NCBI GenBank assembly: GCA_959347315.1
Contig: OY365810.1
Span: 8,200,598-8,264,597, forward strand
Direction of reading: 5' to 3'
Source of the DNA: Bimastos eiseni
Lineage: Eukaryota > Annelida > Clitellata > Crassiclitellata > Lumbricidae
Length of the DNA: 64,000 nt
Positions 20,626 to 32,000 of this stretch are shown here, one piece after another (within the stretch, counting starts at the first letter, position 1; the number at the start of each line of letters is the position of its first letter). Position numbers and translations under genes: made by a program. A model generated the notes under the pieces. It made no database searches. It had not been told where the DNA came from and worked only from the letters and a program-made list of their open reading frames with translations.

Positions 20626-21179
20626 AAAAGACGGTCTGCAGTTTGAAAGGAGGAAGATCTTTGAACGTTAGTCTGCACTGAACAGGAGAAAGTGGTTGAC
20701 ACTAACATTCGTTTTAATGTCAGCGATACGGCCAGACAAACAAACGGACCGATATGTCATACATTAATCGCTGCTCCTTACCGTCATCACATTGAGCAGT
20801 CCGCGATTAGGTTCAGCAATCCATCGAATTACATGTTGAGACAGAGTTCACTAAACGCTCTATCAGAGTTATAGGCCTGAGCCGAAGCCCAAATAAATTG
20901 CATCCTAGAATGTATAGAAGAACGCACCGACGTTCGAAACTTAAAGTTAAGGGATAACCTGAATCGAACTCTCATTCTCAGCTCTGCATGCTAATATCCT
21001 ATCCACTGCTGAAGCTACTCCATCATTTATTCTATATTTCTACGCATGATAGTCTCATAAAATGCTCGCATACTATTTAAAGTTTTTTCCTCTTTGAAGT
21101 GGCAGAAAATTTCACACTGCAATAATTAATTTTTAGCTATTATAATAAATTTAGGTGTCATCAAAATGATTTATTATGA

Positions 21180-21710
21180 ACACACAGAAATCCAAAAAAC
21201 GGAGTGATTGGAGAATAAAAAAGAACGACAATGTTGCTTGGTAAACACGGTTTATACAATGACAACTGCTGTTAATTAGGAACGACGAAGACCTGAATGA
21301 CAACATGCAGTAGCTCTAATCTAGAATTTGTTCGATATGATCCTTCATGACTGGTTGTTTCAACACAGGCGTACAGCGGCGTTGCTACCATTGAGGCGCA
21401 AAGACGCGTGCCACCCTTGGTTTTTTTCATTTAAAGAAAATATTTGTCTTCATTGAAAAATAAACCGAGCCGCCCGGCATTAACAACGTTACCGCAGAGA
21501 CTGCTCACAATTTGCTATAATCATTCTGAGGCGGCAGGAATTTCCCACGTGATGTTAGTTGTATAAACGTGCATTAGCCTGCTCTGTGTGTGATCGATCC
21601 GGTGACTTCTCTCTTTGAATAGTAGATTTTGACGGCAACATCACCAACAGAGGGTTATGATTGTATTGTTACATTGCTATTTACAAAGAAATCTTGTGGT
21701 TGGGGAGGAC
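21180..21710 (-). pseudogene. Collapsed gene copy ('ghost'): 3' flank fused to intron-7 debris
   Basis: 21180-21370 resembles the gene 2 3' flank (6890-7090). 21470-21710 resembles intron 7 of genes 3 and 4 (27610-27800, 47100-47320). No coding exon remains between or after them, and a promoter block follows at 22017. Reads as a whole gene reduced by internal deletion. Duplicated at 40803-41333. Confidence 0.5.
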
Positions 21711-21944
21711 GTACAGCAGCCACTTTCTTACCAACATCACATCCAACCCTCTGGCCTCTATTTAGAGCGACGCCTCTGAATATATAGCTATGGATTTAGC
21801 GATCAATCATGAAATATGATTGTTTAATGCGCTCATAATATATTATGGCTTTATTTAAGTTTATCATGCAGTATAGTCAACAGCATGCACACAGAATAAC
21901 ACAGACACACAGAATAATACGAGCGCATATATAATATATATATT

Positions 21945-21980
21945 TATACTTTCTCTCTCTCTCTCTCTCTATATATATAA
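21945..21980. repeat. (CT)n(AT)n microsatellite
   Basis: Short CT run followed by TA; the same run is at 41568-41603. Confidence 0.8.
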
Positions 21981-22016
21981 TATAAATTTTATTCACGACA
22001 AACGCAAAACTCTTAC

Positions 22017-22085
22017 CGTTGATATACAGCTTGTGATGAAATTCAAAATCGTTGTCTCTATTTCATGTCAAGTGCCTCCTTTACA
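22017..22085 (-). promoter_or_regulatory. Promoter/first-exon block of the ghost copy (or distal gene 2 promoter)
   Basis: Donor AACG|gtaagagtt at 22017, preceded by sequence matching the gene 1 first exon. The box reads TGTAAAGGAG, so TATA has decayed to TGTA. It is the nearest such block upstream of gene 2 E1, 2.7 kb away. Confidence 0.4.
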
Positions 22086-23735
22086 CCCGCTCTCGGTCTG
22101 TTTCATGAATTCCTACATGTAGGCCTAGGACCGTAGATCTTTATATGCAGAAAATGACTGGTAACGATGTTAGTTGACATTCAGTCATCTGTTCTCCATA
22201 TTACACCTCTCGGTACACCCCAGAGCAAATCCCGTATTGTTAGGCCTATATTCGAGTTCATCGAGTAGACGACTCAATGTTAGGGTAAGCGGTCCATATC
22301 GGTAGAAGACCGTGGCTTCATTCTGATTCAGGCCGCAAGTAGCAGAGTGCAAACATCCGTGTCGATAGAGTCGCTAACGCCATGGATGGTGGGACGATAT
22401 TTGCGCCTACATTTACCTATTGCTTCTGTGCTTATGTCTTACGAATCGTTCTGCTTTTGGTTCACAATGCTTCCTTTGTGTAGGTGTTTGTAGGTACATG
22501 CCTACATGTATGTGTAGTGTGTGTTGACGCGAAGCTGCAAATAATAGAGATCGAAAAAAAGACGAGATGAAGCATCGGTAGAGTATTGTTGTAAGTGATT
22601 GGCATATGGCCTACATGTATGTAATAACTTCAAACCTACACAACAAATCTCTGGAAGGCATACACTAAAGTCATTTTCAAATCCATAAAGACGCATTAAT
22701 GTTTTGCTTATTTTAATATTGTTGAGAAACTGGGCTGAGACCAGCTGGAGATACCTTAATTACGTAGAGATGAACAGATCAAGAAATAATGAAACCGACA
22801 CAATACAGCAAATGAAGGAGACTGGAAACTAATTCAATAGGACGCACTAAGATGCGATTAGAACTTGCTGACTGTGACATGGTACGTGCACAATACACAA
22901 TTACTTTAAATGGCGTGGAATCCATGCAAAATGACATATAGCTTGAAATTGAAATCTAAATGTTTGAAATATACACGTCGCCACTTGACCTCGGCCTTTT
23001 AAATTTTTCAATGCAATGACCTGACGAGATTCTTCACTCGTTTTATTTCGCTCCTCGCCACTCAATATTACCGTGTAAGGACCACCGTGGTTAATGATCT
23101 TCCTGATCAATTCTTTGAAGAATGAGCAAGGTCGAGACCAATGTATCGTTAAATAAATTTGCCATTACTGTCCTTACATTGATCGCTCATCATATTCAAT
23201 GTCAAGCTGGACAAGAGTCATCTTAGGTGTTAACTGTCAAACATTAATGGAAAATTAGTGCATGCGTGACGCTACCACTGATTGGTTTGTTACAGTTTAA
23301 CGACACTGATGATAAAGAACGTAATGTTGCCCTCCTCTTTTGCCCAAACTTGGGATAAGTACTGCCGGAGTGCAAGCAGTGCTGGTTATTCAACCACTGG
23401 CGATGTTTCTAGGGGTTGATTAGCAAACTGTCGAACTCCTTCTTCTTTGGCTTTCTGCCTTCAGGCAGGTTCATATGTCCAATGACTCCACATCTCCATG
23501 TGTTGAGCCTCTTCTTTCATTTTTCCATAACCACCTTTCTCCATCATCAAGTCTAAAAGCATTGTTCTTGGTCTTCCTCCTGTTCTTCTCCCTTCGAACT
23601 CCAACTGTTTTAATTAAATCAGGTAGCGTGTAATATGGCACATAGAACGCCATTGATTAATTTGCCCTGTAGCAGCGATATGTAAACAAACTTAAAATAT
23701 CAATGTCAGCATTGTAAGCGAGTGCCTTTATTAAA

Positions 23736-23773
23736 TCATTGGTAACGGACAGACGACCATACTCGTTGCCTTG
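23736..23773 (-). pseudogene. 38-bp shard of the propeller exon
   Basis: Minus strand reads QGNEYGRLSVTND, matching QGNDWGRLSVTDES of E9, with roughly eight base differences. It is followed at once by a foldback element. Same shard at 43359-43396. Confidence 0.55.
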
Positions 23774-23783
23774 GGTTCTGTGT

Positions 23784-24096
23784 CTATAGTCCGAAGGTTC
23801 GATAGACGAATGTTCGGTAGTCCGAAGATTGTCTGGTGACCGGCCGATTGGTGATAAGATTGCGCTTTTAATGGTAGCAGGATAAATGAAACGGAGTATA
23901 TTAGGCTAGAAGCTGGATTGCATCATTCTTTTCATTCATCCAGCTTCCACTTTGGCATGATTTTTTTCTCATTAATCCAACTCCAAGTTTTACATATTAT
24001 TTTCATCAAGTAATTCAGCTTGTTTGATGTGGGAGCATGGAATCTTCGGACTATCAAACCTTTGGACTATCGAATCTTCGGATTATCGACCGGACA
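23784..24096. mobile_element. Foldback element with minisatellite core
   Basis: Left arm tagtccgaaggttcgatag; right arm cggactatcgaatcttcgg. The core (23930-24010) has the 'catccagcttccactttgg' minisatellite also found at 6280-6545 and 55556-55790. Confidence 0.6.
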
Positions 24097-24129
24097 CCGT
24101 GTTCTTGCTATTTCTCTATAGTTTGACAC

Positions 24130-24440
24130 TGCTTTTGTGACGCTGCTCCTACAGTACTTACCCTAAGGAGCTTTGCTGTCCTGTTGCCATTAGCAGATGT
24201 GCCGACAGGAAGCTTCGCTCTGCCTCGCATGGTCTCCGTCTTGTCCATTTCCCTCGGACCTCAGCTATACAGTTTCGCACTTTTCAGTTGTGGGCCCCGC
24301 TGCTTGGAATGACTTGCCCTTGGATATTCGGCTCTTGCCTAGGAACGCTATATCCACTTTCTATTCTACTCTGACAACTGTCTTATTTGGCCGAGGTTGG
24401 ACTGAGAGGGCCTCTTAATAAATTTCTGAAGAAGCGCTAT
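24130..24440 (+). mobile_element. CR1/L2-like LINE 3' tail
   Basis: Frame 24197-24418 has VVGPAAWNDLPLDIRLLPR and TVLFGRGWTERAS then stop, the usual C-terminal end of CR1/L2 ORF2. It is followed by 'gaagaagcgctatatcaatt', a typical 3' end. Confidence 0.75.
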
Positions 24441-25173
24441 ATCAATTGATGATGCGATTTCTTCTCGTTGAACATTCAATGGACATAACATAATCAATCA
24501 ATCAATGCTTTATTGTTCATCAACAAATACATGGCACATAATATAATCACAGTAACAGAAGAGTGAACAATGGGAATCGCCAAAGGAACGGACTGTCCCG
24601 CTAAAAGAGGTCGCCCAATTTCAACCAATAATGCAACCAATGAAGCAATTAACATAGTAGTCTAACTCCTGCGTGTATGCAATCTCCCTTTATGGTATGT
24701 TTTGCCAGCAACCATCGTTTGAAAGCATTCGTTTTAATGTCGATCAGATGCAGATAGCGATACAGCCAGACAAATATCATAATAATCTATAACATCACAA
24801 ACAAACAGATATTATATCATCGTACATCAATCACTGCTCCTTACGGTCATCCTCCACTGAACACTTTCCGATTAGGTTCATCCATTTTAGGCAATCGATC
24901 GGGTTGCATGTGCTCTAAACGCACTATTAAAGTTATATGCCGTGGCATTAATTGAATTGCATTAGGCCATAAGGAAAGAATGCACCAACCTTTGAAACCT
25001 AAAGTTCAGGGAAAACTCTACAAGTAAACGTATGGGTCTGTGTAAATAGCATATAATATTCAATTGAAATATCACATTATATCAATGGCAAGTACAAATA
25101 TAGAAACATAAAAAGAAAAGAGAAATATCCTGTTGTTAAGTTAGAATAATACTAACACAGGCCATTACTTGTA
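24441..25173. other. 3' flank of gene 3
   Basis: No gene. 24725-25020 is related to 20690-20960, so the latter is also a 3' flank of a lost copy. 24480-24660 looks like further LINE/SINE debris. Confidence 0.4.
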
Positions 25174-26010
25174 TCAACCGGCGATGTCAAACACTAATAT
25201 GCGTCCACCACTTAATTTATTTTCACACACAATCAGTCGTGCATTGAGCTCATCGATGAATAGCTTTCGCGGATGGTTAATTCCGTGCTTCTTGGCGATG
25301 AATTCTCTCCCACATTTCAGAGTCTTTGTAAGTAACATGATTCGACAGGCTACTTCATCAGCTATCAGTAACGAACCATCTTTGTAGATTGCCACATTGA
25401 TCGGAAAGCAAACTCCAAATTGCAGGTCTTTATCGGAAGGTGTTATCAATACTTTTCCTTTTCCGTTCATCAAAGCGATTCCCCCTCCTGGACTTCGAAC
25501 GTAGACCACAACAAAGCGATCGCTGGACAACTTAACCGCATGCCAAGGATTGGGTACAGTAAGCATTATATCGTGAACCAGTTGTCCCTCAGGAGTTATT
25601 TCCAATAGCTTACTTTTATCTAGGATGGCTAAGATGAGTTCGATTCGTCGGTAACAGACAATCGACCCCAATCGTTGCCTTGCCAGACCTTCTTTAATAT
25701 ACATCCATTTATATCGACTCTCAGGATTTCCATCGGTTGACCATGAGGTTTTTCATCGACAATATACAAGCAATTGTTTCTGGAACAGGATACAATATCT
25801 CGCGGTTCCTCTAAATTATCGACCGTAACACTTCTTTGAAACTGAAGACTAGTCCTGTTGTAAACTTGAACTTCAGAGTCATACATTGCTACAGCAAAAA
25901 TTTCATCAGCTAAGTCCGCCAATCCACAGAATAGTCTGTCTGGCTCATCTTACTCAGTTTTAGTGCAATTTTCGAAATTATATTCGGATCTGTTTCGAAG
26001 TCGATGATTT
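25174..26010 (-). pseudogene. Gene 3 exon E9, frameshifted propeller
   Basis: Propeller homology is clear (QFQRSVTVDNLEEPRD, PWHAVKLSSDRFVVVY, SLLIADEVACRIMLL) but lies in separate frames. One disruption is near 25930-25960, where the E8-joined frame stops at 25910. A second, a one-base deletion, is near 25632 in the LSVTDESN segment. Terminal TGA at 25174. Confidence 0.8.
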
Positions 26011-29000
26011 CTGCGTTAAAAACAACACACATTACCATCGTTCGCAAATTTTCTGGGCAGTGAAGCAGAAAACGAAATTGAGTAGTGACACAACGTGTCA
26101 TTCACTTACCACGAGCGTTGCTACTACACTCTTATCACTCCTGCTTCATAGTCGGCCTCAACTTTCAGGTTATTTGGTCGGTTGGCTTGCCTCGACCGCA
26201 TCCAGCGCTCTTCTGTGCGCCTGTTTGCTCCATCATACCTACTTGATATCTGAAGAACGGTGTCACGGGCTCAGAGAAGTCGCACCCTCCATTCTGCTGG
26301 CATGGATTTGGGTCTAGTTTGTCTGCAACGATCCAAAGTAAACTGGAGCATTTTCACTAGTGGGTCCGAAGATGTGGAACGTCTTCCATCTGGAGCAGTG
26401 AATGCTTCATAGAATGCTCTCGGACACTTCGCACAATGGAGCACCTCTTGACAGACCCTTGAAAATGTGCTATATAAATCTCCGAAAGAGTAAATAAATT
26501 TACATGTACATAGGCCTATGATTATGTAATGTAATCGAACAGTTATATAGCCTCCCTTAAAGATATCTAGGTACTGAGAGGCGCTCTCTGCGCTAGCATA
26601 TATAATGTTAACTGCCATTATGATCGCATCAAGCACAAGGTAGTGAACAAACTGCTTGACCTTGTACTTTGTTTGTGTTTGTTTGTGTGTAAGTGTGCGT
26701 GTGTGTGCGCATATGTATGCATTCGTACAATCGAACCTTCGGATTATCGATCGGACACCAGTCAACTTTTGAGAGTGATGTGCATTGCCTATGGCAAGGA
26801 TGTAAACTTAGGTTTTCTCCCCAACATATTCTTTCATTTACCCGCAAGTTGTCCATTAAGAAAGTGACAAAATCATTCATTTGACAATATTGATTTACTC
26901 AAAGTTTCTGTGCCTCGCTGACCGAAAAAAATATTGAAAATCTCTTACACTGCATTACTAGTTGATGCTAGACTACTACGACTTAAATCAACAGACAAGA
27001 AAACAATAACTGAAACTCACTTTCGTTTTTTGTAAAATCATTCATGTATATTGTGACACCGGTGGGAACAACTGTTGATTCAGACGACACATTTCCATCG
27101 AAACATTGCTTGAAAATCGTGATAAGTTTCCCAACTAATATGTTGGATGAATACATAGTTTGCAAATCTCTTTGGGCATTTTCTGACTGGCACCAAAACC
27201 AGATCACAATTCCATTGTCCTCCCGATGACAATATGGGGCGATGATAATTTCATCATCTGTGATTTCTGATGCAGGGCTTTGACTGCTAGAAAGTGGTAC
27301 TCCTTGCCGCTTGTTTAGTTCGTCGATCAACATGGCTTCCATATCATTAAACGCTTCCATGTTCTCTCTGGACGATTTAGCGAGAAAACTAAACCATTGT
27401 TTGACCATCTTTGTCGATACCTTTGACTTAACAAGAACTAAAAGTACATGAAATACATGAAATGAAAATTAAAATCACATTTCTCTGGCTATTATAAGAA
27501 CAAAGGCTGTGCGCTTATATTTGACAAAATACGAAACATGAAAGATGGAGAGCCAATGTTTGTTCGTTGACCAAAGGTTGCATATGCATGCAATATTAAA
27601 CTCACGAGGAATGATTCAAATGCTATAATCCTTCTGCGGTGGGAGGATATTTCCCGCGAGATATTAGTTGCATTAGTTTCCATTAGCTTACTGCATGCAT
27701 GATGAATTCATACTTTAAATAGTAACCTATATCACTTTTGCATTATTAGGACGGCATCGTCACCAACAAATGAATATTATTACATTGCTATTTCTTAATA
27801 TCTTGAGGTTAATGAAGTACAGTATTACAGGAGCCCATATCTCCATCTATTGTCCTCCAATCCTAGCGACACTACTGCAGCTGACAAAAACAAATTTAAA
27901 GACATCGTTTCTACTTGTAATTTGTGCATGTCGTGGTTCATTTTCTATGCCTCATTCCGTGCTACTTTTTGTAGATGTAAGAGATTATAGCGCATCAACT
28001 TACTCATCAAAATACAATATAGGCAAGAAATTGGATCAAAAATAATCGTTACCTCCTCCTTTTACCAAAAGGTCGACAATAAAATTCTGTTCAGTTTCAC
28101 GAAGGCATTTTAGAACCCTTAGGCCTTTGTCCTGCTTGAAGTTAAGTGCACTCATCCAATGTGTAAGTTCACTATTTCTAAAGAAGCTGACAGGCTGATT
28201 GATTAGCTGCAATCGTTCTGCATCCGTTATGCAATTTTTCTTGTGAAGCAGATTTATTAAACGACCCGAGTCTATGTTCTCCACCAGGAACTGATGGTTG
28301 CTTATAATCACACGATTTTCTGTTCAAAGTATACAAAAAAGTAAAGAAACGCAATAGCATGCAGTATACTTACAAATATAACAAAATACTGAGGACAGTC
28401 AAAGCTTTTTAAAGTTAATAGGCAACACACGAAAGAAATTTTATTAAGCAAATGAAATTTTAAACATAATTGTCAAGTGAATGATTAGGTTCCTGAATTA
28501 GTCGTATAAGTTTATGTTGTGGCTGCAACAGCGTAGGAAATCAACCGATGTGTGGTGTTCGTAATCAGAAACAACGCTCCGCAAACGGCGATTCAGGCTC
28601 ACGCTATTTATATTTCTTCAATGGGGAATCTTCACCAGCAATAAGAAGGCGGACGTTCAATCTGAAGCGAACCATCTCGACTCGCTCGGATGAGGATGAA
28701 CAATTTCAAATCTCCTTCTCTTCGCTTTTACCTTCCGGTTGATAAATGTATCCTTCATACGTTAACAATCGTTTGTCTTTAATCGACTCAACAAACTCGA
28801 TCGCCATTTCAGTATTTTTACAGGTTTATATACTTTACTGCACGTGTAGTTGTATACAAAAATTTCAGTTTTTTAGCAGCCTTCTTTTGAAGAAGCGTCA
28901 GGGCCAATTACTATGGCTCTGGGAGGTGCAATGAATTTGGGACGCTAGAACGATACAATGTGAGTTGTTGGAATTTGGGACGTTAAACTGATAAATTGCC

Positions 29001-32000
29001 TTAAGAAGCGTCGGAGTAGGGCTTTAAAGTTAGCCAATGCTTTGTTAAGTAAGCAGCTATATATGTATATATATATAATGTTCGCAGCATGTGCTTTTAA
29101 GAAGCGTCGGTTCCGGCCTTTTAATTCAGCTTTTTAAACTTTAAATTTAGCAAATGTTTGATTAATTCGCGGCGAGCCAACTGCGGCCAACTGTCCTAGC
29201 TGCGAATTGTCCGTGGCGTAAGCTTACTGTTCGCGGCAAACTGTCCTGCTGCATATTGCTAATAAACCCAACCGCATGGTTCAACCATCCCAAAGAAATT
29301 AATGTTTAAAGGAAGAAATGCTTTTGTGATATGTTAACAAAGGTCAAGGCATCAATCTATAGGTGGAGCAATTCCATCTAAGCATTTTTATAACGCCAAC
29401 AATCTATATAAAAAACTGTATGGAGGGATAACTCACCGTCAGCAGTGTATGTGATGTTTGTGTCTTCCGGCTTAGCAATGAGCTGTTCTAACTGAGTTGT
29501 TGCAAAGATGTATCTGTCGTCAAGCTCTTTTCTTTGAAGTTTCTCAATGTCCAATTCATCTTGTACCTTCAGAATTTGTTCATTTAACAATGATTTTTCT
29601 TCCAGTGTACTATTTTGAGTTTCAATGAGGTCAAACTTTTCTGCTTCAGCCAACTCTAAACATTTTTCATTCTCTTTCAGACGCACCAAAAGATTATTTT
29701 TATTTTCCTGTGCCTGATGTAACTGAATTTCTAACTCATTCCTCATTCTGTTCTCTTTTTTCAGTGCTTCGCATAATTCATTCAACTTGTTTCGTTCAGT
29801 TCTCAATAAAATCATCTCGTTATTGCTTTTCTTGAGACTTTCTTCAGACTTACGAAGTTCATATTCAGTCGACGTTAAACTGGCATTCATTTCGAGCATT
29901 TGTTGCTGAAAGTAGTGTGTATCGCATTGTGCTTTCGTCAATTTATTTTCCATTTCTATTATGATAGTTTTTTTCATAAGGTTCTCTTCGTTTAATCGCT
30001 TGAACTTCGCTTTTTCATCGTGTATTTCAGCCCTCAGCTTGTTTATCTTCTCTTCCAGTTGCATCCGATCCTGTGCACTTTGTGATCTTTCGCTGATTAA
30101 TTCCTGTTGCATCGAATGCAATTGTGTTTGGTAAACCTCGTTTAACGATGCAGTAGCGGAGTATTTACTGACGTTTTCTCGCAACTGTTCCAGTTCCGCG
30201 TCTGATTCGACTTTTCTTGCGATGGTTTCTTTCCTCATTCGATGACATTCTTTAAAATAAAGAAATCAGTTATAATCGTTGGTGATAACGAGAATTTGCT
30301 GTGCAACTTGATCTGAAATAGGCCTAGTACGACCACTTTATTTTAATTCATCAGTCGTATCTGTTGTAAATTGAAAACAATTTGGTTGTCTGACTTTAAT
30401 TATGATATTGAGCTTCACTCTGGTATATTCTTCAAAGACATTGGTAAGTTGAGACACCTGATGTAGACAACCTGGCCAGAGCTTTTGTCCATCTGAGCCA
30501 TATGACCTACATTGAATCCGTTTCATTCTTCATCGGAATAAATACTGCAGTTATGCTAAATTTTAAAAGTGTAAGAAAATCGATATTCACCTTCAAGTAA
30601 AGTACGGACACTCATTTTCGAACTATCTTCTACTTTGTCCAAGTGCGAAAGGTCAACAGATGCGACTTTGGTAACTATTTCTATCTTCAGATGAGGCTCA
30701 AGTGTTTGCAACCTTGATTGAAGCGTGTCTCCATCAGTCTAAAAATATCAGTAAATTGTAGATTACATGTATATTGACGTCAAAGTGTAAGTAACAACAG
30801 TCTCAAGTGTATAACATTTATTGCATTTTGTTTTCCGATCCCATGACAAGTTACATTTGATGAATTATGCCGCTAAGAATTTATTGAAATAGATTAGTAG
30901 CTGCAACCTTTGAGTTCACGCCTTTGCGGTCAATCAATTGGATATAACTTCTCTGCAGGTGATACACAGGGTATCCTATCAAAAGGGCGAAAATTAAACG
31001 GGCGCAATCAAAAGGGCGCAATCAAAAGGGCGAAAATCATAAGGGCAAACGATCAAAAGAGCGCACCATCAAAAGGGCGACAATCGAAAGAGCGCACGTT
31101 TAAAAAGGCGACAATCAATAGGCCGCTCGTTCAAAAGGGCGACAAACAATGGGCGAACGTTCAAAAGGGCGATAATCAAATAAATGAACAGAACGAGTCA
31201 GAGAACATCTTGTAATCCATGACAAACAATGGATGACGTCTAAAAATCTCCTTCTCAATCCTTCAACAACGGAATTGAACTTCTGGGAACCCCTCAGCAA
31301 CTCAAGAAACTTGACGGGCTCACATAATCATGTAAGATTGGGTGAATATCTTGTTCAGTTATCAATTCGACAGTGTCTGTTACTAAGTATGTCTATGGCA
31401 TTTGCAAGTTGTCATAAATTGTTAGATGCTAGGCCTATGTTCTAGTACTGCTCTGCTCCAAATATCTAACATAGGGTAAGCGCCATTATAATTATATATT
31501 TATTGTACTGATCTAAAGTGCAATTTTGAACTGCCTCTAATGGTTAAATATATTCCGTACCTAGTCAGGAAGGAGCGGCATTAGAGGGAGTTACCTGTAG
31601 TCTATATAAGGGTCCGTTGTAGGGATTGCCAGAGAGAGGAGGTGTTGACTTTCTAGTTAAGCTTATGATGGTTGTGCTTCCGAGACTCGTTGTCTCTTTT
31701 GCGGTCTTTGCCAAAACCTCTGGATTTAATTAAGCTTAGCTAAGTCGTCGTACTTTGAGCTCGTGTTGCTGCCGGTTCTGCGTCTTGTCGACAGACCGAA
31801 CTGCTTCTCTACCCCGTTCCACACCGTCTACCCTTCCGGCGGAAGAGGACGCATTGTTCGTTTCTACATGTTCATATGTTTGATTTGGATATTGTTTAAA
31901 AATAATTTGTTTTTCAAATTACCCCTTGTTCGTTCTCTATCAAAATGCTACAATATGCATATTCGTGATATACATAGAATTAGTCGATTTTTACTTATAT

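Larger units (their letters stand above)
20361..25071. repeat. 4.7-kb recent duplication, left copy
   Basis: Nearly identical by eye to 39984-44693 (offset 19623, then 19622). I noticed one substitution near 24266 and one single-base deletion near 24593. Left border is sharp; right border at 25071. It covers intergenic DNA, a promoter block and gene debris. Confidence 0.85.

Noticed and set aside
26271..26765. 164-codon minus-strand frame (and its partner at 45756-46169)
   Set aside because: It runs antisense across a LINE 3' tail, a TG-type repeat and a foldback arm; the partner copy breaks the frame. Not a gene.
30968..31190. CRISPR-like array
   Set aside because: Repeats are short, degenerate and contiguous without unique spacers, and the DNA is plainly metazoan.
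30910..31215. Lys/Arg/Gly-rich 101-codon frame
   Set aside because: Translation of the AAAAGGGCGAA phrase array.
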